64,000 nt of DNA from the NCBI GenBank assembly GCA_045591925.1, contig JAZNTW010000095.1, positions 62,001-126,000 on the forward strand. The letters are read 5' to 3'. Under the pieces are notes generated by a model. The model did no database searches. It was not told the DNA's origin and saw only the letters and a program-made list of their open reading frames with translations. This DNA comes from Firm-04 sp045591925. GTDB lineage: Bacteria; Bacillota; Clostridia; Oscillospirales; Ruminococcaceae. The first letter of the stretch is position 1. Each line of letters opens with the position of its first letter. The position numbers and the translations under genes were made by a program. Positions 51,833 to 59,683 of this stretch are shown piece after piece.

Positions 51833-53873
51833 GAATGAACTCGTACCGTTATCTGCACTGCCGGCACACACGCGCGCAATCGTTACAGAAATACGGGATA
51901 CAGCGGAAATTCGGGAACGTCTGTCTGAACTGGGGCTGATTGCCGGCACCGAAATCAGTATAAAAATGCGCGGCAGCGGCGGCTCACCCATTGCGTTTTC
52001 GCTGCATGGCGTAACGCTTGCGCTTCGAAAATCAGATTGTGAACGCATTTTCGTGCGTGTCAGTGAGCATGAAACCACATATTTGCTCGCCGGAAATCCG
52101 AACACCGGAAAAAGCACGGTTTTCAATTCGCTGACAGGCTTACATCAGCATACCGGAAATTGGTGCGGAAAAACCGTTTCCGGCGCGGAGGGGTGGTTTC
52201 GGCATCACGGTCAGCGGATTCACTGCATTGATACGCCCGGCGCATACTCCATACACGCTGCAACTGCCGAGGAAGCCGTGACCGGTCAAATGCTGCGTGA
52301 AATTCGGCATGACCTTGTAATCTGCGTATGTGACGCAACCTGTCCGGTTCGCGGTCTGGCACTGGCAATCGAGCTGATTGCTGCCGGCGAACACGTCATA
52401 CTCTGCATGAATCTCATGGACGAGGCAAAGCGCAGACATATTACACCCGACCTCAATATCATTGCGGAGCACTTGAAAATACCGGTCGTAGGCGTTATCG
52501 GAAAGAAAAAGCGTACCCTCATCCCCTTGTTGGATGCGGCTGAACAGGATATGCACAATCCGCCTGCATTTGAAAAGCTATCACATTCGGATGCCGTTCG
52601 AATTGCCAGTGAAATCTATCAAGACGCAGCAAATATCAGTGAAAATACAGATTCATGCAGTACGCGCATCGACCGCATTGTGGCCGGCAAATACTTGAAA
52701 TATCCACTCATGCTCGCGATGCTGCTGATCGTGTTCTGGCTCACGATGGTCGGTGCAAATGTCCCCTCGGCGTTACTATCCGCGCTGTTTTCTACGCTTT
52801 GTGAAAATCTTCATATTGTTTTGGATTGGCTTCAATGTCCGAATTGGTTATCCGGCGCGCTTGTTGACGGTGTTCTGCACGGAACAGGCTGGGTCATATC
52901 CGTCATGCTGCCGCCCATGGCAATCTTTTTCCCGATGTTTACCTTGCTGGAGGATATCGGACTGCTGCCGCGTATCGCGTTCAATCTGGATACCTGCTGT
53001 GCCAAGTGCAAGGCGTGCGGAAAACAAGCATTGACCATGACAATGGGCTTTGGCTGCAACGCAGTCGGCGTCACGGAATGCAGAATCATCCAAAGCAAAC
53101 GTGAACGCTTGATCGCAATTTTAACCAACTCGCTCGTCCCCTGCAATGGCAGATTCCCGACATTGCTCGTCATCGTTACGATATTTTTTGCCGGAAATGA
53201 TGCAATGTCCTCGCTGCGCGCCGCATTCGTCATGACGCTTCTGATTTTGCTGAGCGTTGGTATGACCTTTGCTGCCTCGCGATTTTTAGGGAAAACGATT
53301 CTGCGTGGGCAGCCATCCTCATTCATATTGGAGCTGCCGCCCTACCGCAAGCCGCAAATCGGTCAGATTATCCTGCGCTCTGTTTTGGATCGGACAATAT
53401 TCGTTCTCGGTCGTGCGATTATGACCGCAGCGCCGGTGAGTCTGCTCATTTGGATTTTTGCAAATATCACAGTCTCCAGTCAGTCGATTCTGCAATGGAT
53501 ATCTGGATTTTGTCATCCAATCGGCACACTGATCGGACTCGACGGTGTTATCATACTGGCGTTCCTGCTCGGACTTCCGGCAAATGAAATCGTTCTGCCG
53601 GTTGCTCTGACAGCGTATCTCGGTGCGGCAGCATTGACAGATTACAATTCGTGCAATGACCTGTATAATCTACTCCTCGCACACGGCTGGACGCTGCAAA
53701 CTGCCGCTTGCTTCCTGATTTTTACACTGTTTCACGCGCCCTGTGCAACCACGCTCCTGACAATCTATAAGGAAACAGGCAGCAAACGCTGGACATTTCT
53801 TGCATTTCTCTTGCCGACTTTGATTGGCGTGACCCTCTGCGCATTGATAAACGGTATTTCACATTTGCTGTAA
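51831..53873 (+). CDS. feoB: FeoA-FeoB fusion ferrous iron transporter
   Basis: 680 residues from TTG 51831. Residues 1-76 are a FeoA SH3-like domain (LSALPAHTRAIVTEIRD ... ERIFVRV). The FeoB GTPase follows: G1 GNPNTGKST, G2 region NWCGKTVSGAEG (NWPGVTV in classical FeoB), G3 DTPGAYS and G4 NLMD. The membrane part has about eight segments with two gate motifs. The region CCAKCKACGKQ before GFGCNAVG is Cys-rich, as in a clostridial FeoB subtype. It imports Fe2+. Its ribosome site lies in the terminator hairpin of nspC, which may limit expression. Confidence 0.95.
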   Translation: MNELVPLSALPAHTRAIVTEIRDTAEIRERLSELGLIAGTEISIKMRGSGGSPIAFSLHGVTLALRKSDCERIFVRVSEHETTYLLAGNPNTGKSTVFNSLTGLHQHTGNWCGKTVSGAEGWFRHHGQRIHCIDTPGAYSIHAATAEEAVTGQMLREIRHDLVICVCDATCPVRGLALAIELIAAGEHVILCMNLMDEAKRRHITPDLNIIAEHLKIPVVGVIGKKKRTLIPLLDAAEQDMHNPPAFEKLSHSDAVRIASEIYQDAANISENTDSCSTRIDRIVAGKYLKYPLMLAMLLIVFWLTMVGANVPSALLSALFSTLCENLHIVLDWLQCPNWLSGALVDGVLHGTGWVISVMLPPMAIFFPMFTLLEDIGLLPRIAFNLDTCCAKCKACGKQALTMTMGFGCNAVGVTECRIIQSKRERLIAILTNSLVPCNGRFPTLLVIVTIFFAGNDAMSSLRAAFVMTLLILLSVGMTFAASRFLGKTILRGQPSSFILELPPYRKPQIGQIILRSVLDRTIFVLGRAIMTAAPVSLLIWIFANITVSSQSILQWISGFCHPIGTLIGLDGVIILAFLLGLPANEIVLPVALTAYLGAAALTDYNSCNDLYNLLLAHGWTLQTAACFLIFTLFHAPCATTLLTIYKETGSKRWTFLAFLLPTLIGVTLCALINGISHLL

Positions 53874-53918
53874 CATCACTGTTTGAATCATCAAAACGAA
53901 TTTCCGAAAATCTACACA

Positions 53919-53963
53919 AAAAGGCACTTCTGACCGCAATCAAAAGTGCCTTTCTCATTTTTC
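53919..53963. terminator. Bidirectional intrinsic terminator
   Basis: AAAGGCACTT (53920-53929) pairs with AAGTGCCTTT (53944-53953). T-rich sequence follows on both strands, so it ends both feoB and the convergent PlsC/VanY-like gene. Confidence 0.85.
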
Positions 53964-54004
53964 ATAAACGATGCCCAATCAATCGGGCTGTTCGCATTCA
54001 ATCA

Positions 54005-56344
54005 TTACTTAACGGCTGCTACAATGAAACCGCCAACGTTATCGCCGGAAATCATCGGAGTAGAGCCATCCGGTGCCAACGGGTACTTGACCTCAGTCGT
54101 GGTGCCGGTTCCAGCAGTAACATAATACATCTCATAATTCACACCATTTACGGTCGTTTCAAGATGCTCTGTGCCAACTGTATGATTCTTGATCTCCTCA
54201 AGATATTCCTCAAGGCAAAGATTGTTGTCATACATATACTTTGCGTGCGGAACACCGACATAACGGAAGTGCCACGGCATTGCATCGTGACCGGTCTTAT
54301 CCGCTTTGTCAGCCGGATAACGGACGATGAAGCCGTATTCTGCTGCGTGCTCGGTCAGCCAAGCGTAGTTGCCATCCGGTGCATACGGAGAATGGCTCTT
54401 TGCAGCTTCATTCAGAATTGCAAGATCAAGCGTCAAACCGGACGCACGCTCCGGAATTGCAGTCGAATAAGGCGCATAGCCCGGTGTGCCGGTCGTGTTG
54501 TAAACCATCACATTACCAAGACCGGTTGCAGCAAAGAAATCCTTGAACCAATTCGTAATCGGCATTGCAAGCGAAGCATCAACGGTCATTTCTGTGCTGA
54601 CCAGACGCAGATGCTGCGGGCTGAAGCTCGCAAAGGTCACAAGGCTCGGTACAGCTGTCATCTGATGTGCGCCATCGAGAAGAATGAGGCTTCCGCTGTG
54701 CATGGTATCATTGGCAACCTCGATGGTCTGCGTTGCTCTGTCATCGGCAAAGGCTTCTGTCGTAGTCGTTGTCGTGGTGGTTTCGGACAGAAGCGTGGTC
54801 GTAACTTCGGTTGCAAGTGTTGCGGAGGTTGAGGTTGTGGACGCAACATCATCGACACCGCTGGAATCTGCCATCGAATCGACCTTGGATGCCTGATTGG
54901 TAAGTTCAAGCTGTCCCTGCGTATTTTTATAATCGTTATACAGTCTCACCGCAAAATCAACCGCAAAGATGCCGAGGATTACAAATGTCAGAATCAGCGC
55001 GATTTTTCCGTAATCAATGCGCTTTCCTGCGCCTTCCTCATAATCATCCTCGTAGTCGTCATCATCATAGTCATCGTTCTCGTCGATGTCCTCGTTGAAA
55101 TCATCATCGAAATCATCGAAATCGTCCTTGCTCTTTTTCTTGAACGGATTCTTCAAGGAAAATCCGCTGAACAGACCCGGCTTCTCATCCAAATCAAAGT
55201 CCTCGTCAAAATCTTCTTCCTCAAAGAACTTTTCCTCGTCCGAATCCTTCTGCTTGGATTTTTCTTCCTTTTTGCTGGATTTCTTCTCATCCTCAAAGAA
55301 ATCGTCCTCGTCAAGGAAGATTTCCTCTTCGGGCTCGGTATCCTTGATTCGCTTCTTGAACGAATCGGACGCCTTCATTGCGGAAGCGGCGCGCTTTGCA
55401 GCCTTTTCTTCCTTTTCATCCAGCTCGTCAATCGCATCAGAAGCGTCCTCAACAACCTTTTTGGACGGTTTCTTTTTCGTATCAGCTGTTTCGACTTCTT
55501 CAGCAATTTCTTCGATTTCCTCGGAAATCTCGTCCTCGATTTCTTTCAGGATATCCTTTTCGACTTCCGGCTTGTCTGCGCGATTCTTTTCGTTCTGATT
55601 TTCTTTACTCATTGTATTTTCTTTTCCCTCCGATTCCAGATTTTCATCCGAAGATTGTTTGGTTCTGATGTTCTCAGGCTTCTCTTCATCCGAATTCGCA
55701 GTCTGTTTCATTGCAATTACATCTTGTTTTTTGTCAAAATCGTCATCCATTGTGAGGAGTGCGGAGACGTTCTGGGTCATTTGCTGACGAACCTGCTTTA
55801 AAATTGTCGGTGACGGATTCCGTCCATCCGTTTTGGGAATCTTGAACGGTTCGCCGTAGCGGATATGAATTGTACTGCGGAAATGCAGCTCATCGTCATC
55901 AAAGTAAATGCCAACCGGTACGACCGGTGCACCGGACTGTGCAGCAATCAGTGCCGCGCCGGTTTTAAATTTTCCGAGCTTACCGTCCTTGGAACGCGTG
56001 CCCTCCGGAAAAATCAGTGCATTCTGACCATTTTGCAGACGGAATTCCATTTCCTCCAGCGGGTCAGTGTCTCCCGTGCCGCGATCAATCGCGATTGCAC
56101 CCAGCTTTTTCAGAAGCCATCCGACAAAGCCCGATTCAAACAGCTCCTGCTTTGCAAGAAAGCAGAACTGCGTCTGCGGATTTTGTATTCCAATCAGAAT
56201 GGGATCCGCCATACTGCGGTGATTGCTGACAAAGAGATATCCACCATCTTCCGGAAGATTCTCCAAGCCATCAGCGTCAATCCGGTACCATAACGGCATA
56301 ACCAGCTTCATGACGCCAATGGCAAATTTATAAAACCCGTTCAT
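54005..56344 (-). CDS. PlsC acyltransferase fused to membrane segment and VanY-like pseudo-peptidase
   Basis: 779 residues. Residues 1-200 are a 1-acylglycerol-3-phosphate acyltransferase with NHRSMAD (41-47, the HX4D motif) and FPEGTRS. Residues 205-445 are highly charged and disordered, with long Asp/Glu and Lys tracts. A membrane segment (446-468) leads to a Thr-rich linker and a VanY/D-Ala-D-Ala carboxypeptidase-like domain (about 545-720). There the motif SxHxxGxAxD reads PERASGLTLD (His to Arg) and EPWH reads MPWH (catalytic Glu to Met), so it is probably inactive. An internal ATG at 55612 with GGAGGG upstream could give a separate VanY-like protein. ATG 56344 overlaps the cmk stop (ATGA), so it is coupled to cmk, which is common for plsC. 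Confidence 0.85.
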   Translation of the reverse strand: MNGFYKFAIGVMKLVMPLWYRIDADGLENLPEDGGYLFVSNHRSMADPILIGIQNPQTQFCFLAKQELFESGFVGWLLKKLGAIAIDRGTGDTDPLEEMEFRLQNGQNALIFPEGTRSKDGKLGKFKTGAALIAAQSGAPVVPVGIYFDDDELHFRSTIHIRYGEPFKIPKTDGRNPSPTILKQVRQQMTQNVSALLTMDDDFDKKQDVIAMKQTANSDEEKPENIRTKQSSDENLESEGKENTMSKENQNEKNRADKPEVEKDILKEIEDEISEEIEEIAEEVETADTKKKPSKKVVEDASDAIDELDEKEEKAAKRAASAMKASDSFKKRIKDTEPEEEIFLDEDDFFEDEKKSSKKEEKSKQKDSDEEKFFEEEDFDEDFDLDEKPGLFSGFSLKNPFKKKSKDDFDDFDDDFNEDIDENDDYDDDDYEDDYEEGAGKRIDYGKIALILTFVILGIFAVDFAVRLYNDYKNTQGQLELTNQASKVDSMADSSGVDDVASTTSTSATLATEVTTTLLSETTTTTTTTEAFADDRATQTIEVANDTMHSGSLILLDGAHQMTAVPSLVTFASFSPQHLRLVSTEMTVDASLAMPITNWFKDFFAATGLGNVMVYNTTGTPGYAPYSTAIPERASGLTLDLAILNEAAKSHSPYAPDGNYAWLTEHAAEYGFIVRYPADKADKTGHDAMPWHFRYVGVPHAKYMYDNNLCLEEYLEEIKNHTVGTEHLETTVNGVNYEMYYVTAGTGTTTEVKYPLAPDGSTPMISGDNVGGFIVAAVK
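55612..55631 (-). promoter_or_regulatory. Possible internal ribosome site and start in the PlsC/VanY-like gene
   Basis: On the minus strand GGAGGG (55626-55631) lies 13 bases before ATG (55610-55612) at codon 245, just where a normal PlsC protein would end. The spacing is a little long. Confidence 0.45.
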
Positions 56345-57009
56345 TTCTGTAGGTTCTCCTTACATACTTTCAGAAGCAGCGCCTCTGATTCGTCCAGATT
56401 TAACTCTGTCGTATCTACTAATATTGCGTCCTCTGCTTGTTTCAGCGGAGCGATCTCGCGGTTCATATCCTGCTCATCGCGGCGAATGACGTCTGCAAGA
56501 ACCTCCTCGTATGTCTGTCCAACCATTTGTTTTTCCTGCATCTCAAGGAAACGCCGCATCGCACGCTTTTCCGGCGACGCTGTCAGGAAGATTTTCACAT
56601 CGGCATTCGGCAGTACAACCGTTCCGATATCGCGTCCATCCATCACAACCGAGTGCTCGCGTGCAAGATTCTGCTGCAACGCAAACAGATACGCCCGCAC
56701 GCGCGGAATGGCAGAAACCCGCGACGCCTCCATCGTGACCTCCGGCGTCCGAATCAAATCGGATACATCCTCGCCATTGACGAACACGTGCTGCTCGTCA
56801 TTCATATGACGAAGCGTTACCTCCAAATCCGGCAGGCAATCAATGATCTGCTGTTCCGTCTCCGCATTTCTGCGCAGCATATAGAGCGCAATCGCACGGT
56901 AAAGCGCACCGGTATCCACATAGATGAATCCCAGCTTTCCGGCAAGGCGGCGCGCAAGCGTACTTTTTCCGGCTCCGGAAGGCCCGTCTATCGCAATATT
57001 CACAGACAA
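56341..57009 (-). CDS. cmk: Cytidylate kinase
   Basis: 222 residues from TTG 57009 (GAGGAGGG 9 bases upstream). The P-loop is IAIDGPSGAGKSTLARRLA; YVDTGALYRAIALY and MDGRDIGTVVLPNADVKIFLTAS are typical of CMP kinase. It phosphorylates CMP and dCMP. The following plsC-type gene overlaps by 4 bases. Confidence 0.96.
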   Translation of the reverse strand: MSVNIAIDGPSGAGKSTLARRLAGKLGFIYVDTGALYRAIALYMLRRNAETEQQIIDCLPDLEVTLRHMNDEQHVFVNGEDVSDLIRTPEVTMEASRVSAIPRVRAYLFALQQNLAREHSVVMDGRDIGTVVLPNADVKIFLTASPEKRAMRRFLEMQEKQMVGQTYEEVLADVIRRDEQDMNREIAPLKQAEDAILVDTTELNLDESEALLLKVCKENLQK

Positions 57010-57051
57010 TGAGCAAGTCCCTCCTCACAAACAGCATTGATATTCCCTTAT

Positions 57052-57080
57052 AGTATATCATATTTATTTGATTTTTGCAA
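57052..57080 (-). promoter_or_regulatory. Extended -10 promoter of cmk
   Basis: On the minus strand, TTGCAA (57075-57080), a 17-base spacer and TATACT (57052-57057), with TGA before the -10 box. Confidence 0.8.
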
Positions 57081-57222
57081 GTGATTTCTGCCGATTTTCA
57101 GCGATTTCTTTTTCAAATCAACAATTTATATTAGTTTATGACGATAATGCGAATGATTCAATGCGTATTTTTATGACGAATTGCGCATATTTTCGCTTCA
57201 ATTACGATATCGAAACAGCAAA

Positions 57223-57253
57223 CAGAAAGCCGATCCCATATTCGGAATCGGCT
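57223..57253 (-). terminator. Intrinsic terminator of the Rnf-like operon
   Basis: On the minus strand AGCCGAT pairs with ATCGGCT (the stem can extend imperfectly) and is followed by TTCTGTTT. It lies just after the stop of the TIM-barrel gene. Confidence 0.65.
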
Positions 57254-57259
57254 GCTGTA

Positions 57260-58546
57260 TCATTCTGCTGTGGCTGCACGATATAGACAAATCCGCTGAA
57301 AACCGTCCTCGCCCAGTACCGAAACCGCCGTCTCAATTTCGGTTTCGGACATCTGTTCAATCCGGAGAATCGGAATCACCTCATGCGAACCGGCTGCTGT
57401 CCGTGCCGCCTCCGCAAGCATTTCAATCTGCTCCGGCAGCGCCAGCGCAGCAGGGTCAAAGCGCTGTTCTCCGATTGTAAACGCTTCTGTCATCTGTGCT
57501 GGATTGATTTCCATGTAGATTGGCGTCATTTGCAGCTCTGCTGGCTGGAACGCTTCTACTTCTCCCTGCGAAACGCCATACAGATCAGCATATAAACCTG
57601 CTGTCGGCGCAACATCCGCAATTCGGTTCAGAACCGACATCAACGCTTCTTTCCGCAGTTCTTCATCCTGAATATGGTTGCCGAGCAGCTCTGCATCGGA
57701 ACGGAAAAAGTGCGGGAATATGGTTCCGGTACAGATAATCTCCGTAAATCCACCCTTTTGAATCTCGGCTGCGATACCGGCAAGATAATCTGCGGATGCC
57801 GCGTCAAATGGGTTGAGCCAAGGTTTACCGCCCTCTGCCGGCTTGTCATCCAGCCAGCGAGTCGTGCCCTCCTTGAATACATACGAGCCTTCCATGAAGA
57901 AATTCGGGAAGGTATGATCTTCCAGTGTAGAAATCTGTCCGATGCAGTTCACATCATAACGATTTGCAGCATTGACGATTTCACGCAGCGTCAGCATTTC
58001 GTCATTCGACGCACCACACGCCACCGCCTTGTCTACACTCGACGCATATTGGAGCATTCCGGAACTGAGCTTCAGCGGCAGAATCATCGAGCGATAGCCA
58101 TTTTCACGGCATTCCTTTGCCGCTGCTTCGACACTATCCAAATCCTTCAGCGTGTCCTCTGCAACAAAATATGCAACGTCAATATCCGACGGGAATCTGC
58201 TCGGAAACTGCTCTGTAGTCGTAGTGACAGTGGTTTCGGTTGTTGCATCGGTGGTGACGGTCGTTTGCTGCGTGGTTGTCGCCTGTGTCTGCGAGGAGGT
58301 TGTCACATCACCCTCGGACGCCACCTCAAAATACGGGTCCTCTGTCTTGGTGGGATTGAGCTGCTCCTGCTGCATTCGCGTCACAATCGGACCTACCACA
58401 TTGTATCCGACAAATCCAAGCACAACAACCATAATTAGTGTGGCTACGGTTCCGATTGCAGAACGCAGCGGATGATAGTCACTGAATACTCTGCGGTTCC
58501 GCGCACGGTAGGTATAGATTTTCCGTCCTTTTACTTTATGTTTCAC
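57260..58546 (-). CDS. Membrane-anchored TIM-barrel protein (DUF4015-like)
   Basis: 428 residues from GTG 58546 (AAAGGAG upstream). A basic start (KHKVKGRKIYTYRARNRR) and a membrane anchor (about 30-52) put the rest outside the cell. A Thr-rich linker (about 80-112) leads to a domain resembling the DUF4015 glycoside-hydrolase-like barrel: a LREIVNAANRYDVNCIGQIS strand, KPWLNPFDAASADYLAGIAAE and GGFTEIICTGTIFPHF, which matches the usual GFDEIxxDYIRFP. The Asp-Tyr-Ile-Arg is lost (TGTIFP), so the usual active site may be gone. It is the fourth gene after the RnfD/E/A-like genes, 29 bases from the last. Confidence 0.75.
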   Translation of the reverse strand: MKHKVKGRKIYTYRARNRRVFSDYHPLRSAIGTVATLIMVVVLGFVGYNVVGPIVTRMQQEQLNPTKTEDPYFEVASEGDVTTSSQTQATTTQQTTVTTDATTETTVTTTTEQFPSRFPSDIDVAYFVAEDTLKDLDSVEAAAKECRENGYRSMILPLKLSSGMLQYASSVDKAVACGASNDEMLTLREIVNAANRYDVNCIGQISTLEDHTFPNFFMEGSYVFKEGTTRWLDDKPAEGGKPWLNPFDAASADYLAGIAAEIQKGGFTEIICTGTIFPHFFRSDAELLGNHIQDEELRKEALMSVLNRIADVAPTAGLYADLYGVSQGEVEAFQPAELQMTPIYMEINPAQMTEAFTIGEQRFDPAALALPEQIEMLAEAARTAAGSHEVIPILRIEQMSETEIETAVSVLGEDGFQRICLYRAATAE

Positions 58547-58575
58547 GGAAGATATGCTCCTTTCTTTTTATATGA

Positions 58576-59133
58576 TTACGGGAACAAACAGGCTGCTGCC
58601 ATGGAAAGCATTGCGCCATAGAGCAGCATACCTTTCCAGCCGCGTACCGATTGCGGCATATGATTGCTGAACAGCATCGGAACAGCCAATTTCAGCATCA
58701 GACACGCCGCCAAATATCCAAGCCCGGTACGGAAGCCATACCGAAATGCGATCCAGATATCATGCGTATATTCTGTGCTGAACAGCACGGTTCCAAGCAC
58801 TGCGGACGAAAATGCCGCGTTATAAATCCACGGTATCACATATCGCTTGATACGCGGAAATTTCTTTACAGCAAACGCCGCAAGCAGACAGATGCCTCCG
58901 CAAATCAGCGCATTGACCAGCGGATAGAACAGCTTTTGATACTGTGTCGGGATGATCAATCTGCTGCACGCCGTTAAGCCGGAACTAACCGTACATAGCA
59001 GCATCGTCAGCAAGCCGAGCCGAAATAAACCGCGTCCATGCCGGACGGTTCTGGCAGCCGAGGAAAGTCCAAGCGCATTTTGAAATACAATATTCTGAAA
59101 CAGAATCAAAATCAAATCAGCCGCGATCTGCAT
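58576..59133 (-). CDS. RnfA-like membrane protein without cluster Cys
   Basis: About 185 residues from ATG 59133 (GAGGAGAG upstream). It aligns by eye along its length with RnfA/RsxA: six hydrophobic segments, an FQNIVFQNALGLSS start for NNFVLxxFLGxCP, and AAFSSAVLGTVL for ITTNCAVLGVAL. Both Cys residues that in RnfA help hold the [2Fe-2S] cluster inside the membrane are replaced by Ser (Ser24 region and Ser110). It overlaps the RnfE-like gene by 17 bases. As part of a redox-dead core it might still move ions (inference). Confidence 0.78.
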   Translation of the reverse strand: MQIAADLILILFQNIVFQNALGLSSAARTVRHGRGLFRLGLLTMLLCTVSSGLTACSRLIIPTQYQKLFYPLVNALICGGICLLAAFAVKKFPRIKRYVIPWIYNAAFSSAVLGTVLFSTEYTHDIWIAFRYGFRTGLGYLAACLMLKLAVPMLFSNHMPQSVRGWKGMLLYGAMLSMAAACLFP

Positions 59134-59683
59134 ATTGCTTCTCTCCTCTGCCAAGCGTCTCTATCACAGTCAACATCAGGATCAAAAGGATCAGTCCTCC
59201 GGCAGGCTCCAGAAGCATCGGAAGCGGCGGCGAAAAATCGAGCGATTTCCCTGCAAATGCCGCGCTGCCCAACAGCTCGCGGACGCTGCCTGTGATCAAA
59301 ACTGCAAATATTACCGGAATCAGATTCCGGAACAGCGCTTTCAATAAGCCCTTGCGCGGAAAAATTTTGTCATGTGCGGCAGTCAGATACAGTGCCGTAC
59401 TGAGAATCGGGATATAGATTCCACCGCCGATTTTCGGAAAGAGCCATGCGGTCAAAATCGCCACCGGCATATACACCAAACTGCCGATGACAGAATACAA
59501 TACAATACGAAATAAAATCGGCACCTTGCGCGGAATCAGCGCGGAGAGCAGCACCGTGCAGACCGTCATGCAGAAAAAGGCAAAGCACATTGCAAGTGCC
59601 TCTCCGACCGACGCGGAAAATACTGCAATCGGTGCAATCATCAAGCCGCTGCGGAGTATGGATTCGGTGGAAGCAGACTTCAT
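59117..59683 (-). CDS. RnfE-like membrane protein without cluster Cys
   Basis: 188 residues, six hydrophobic segments. It follows RnfE/RsxE: LMIAPIAVFSAS for LGLCPLLAVTST, GIYIPILSTALYL for GIFIPLIVTNCIV and GSVRELLG for GSLREIIG. The two cluster Cys are Ala17 and Leu98 here. Its ATG overlaps the RnfD-like stop (ATGA), so the two are coupled. RnfA and RnfE normally form an antiparallel pair around a [2Fe-2S] cluster; the paired loss in both is consistent and argues against a sequencing fault. Confidence 0.78.
   Translation of the reverse strand: MKSASTESILRSGLMIAPIAVFSASVGEALAMCFAFFCMTVCTVLLSALIPRKVPILFRIVLYSVIGSLVYMPVAILTAWLFPKIGGGIYIPILSTALYLTAAHDKIFPRKGLLKALFRNLIPVIFAVLITGSVRELLGSAAFAGKSLDFSPPLPMLLEPAGGLILLILMLTVIETLGRGEKQYADRG

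Noticed and set aside
57068..57286. Small rightward frame in the gap after cmk
   Set aside because: No ribosome site, AT-driven composition and overlap with the terminator of the Rnf-like operon.
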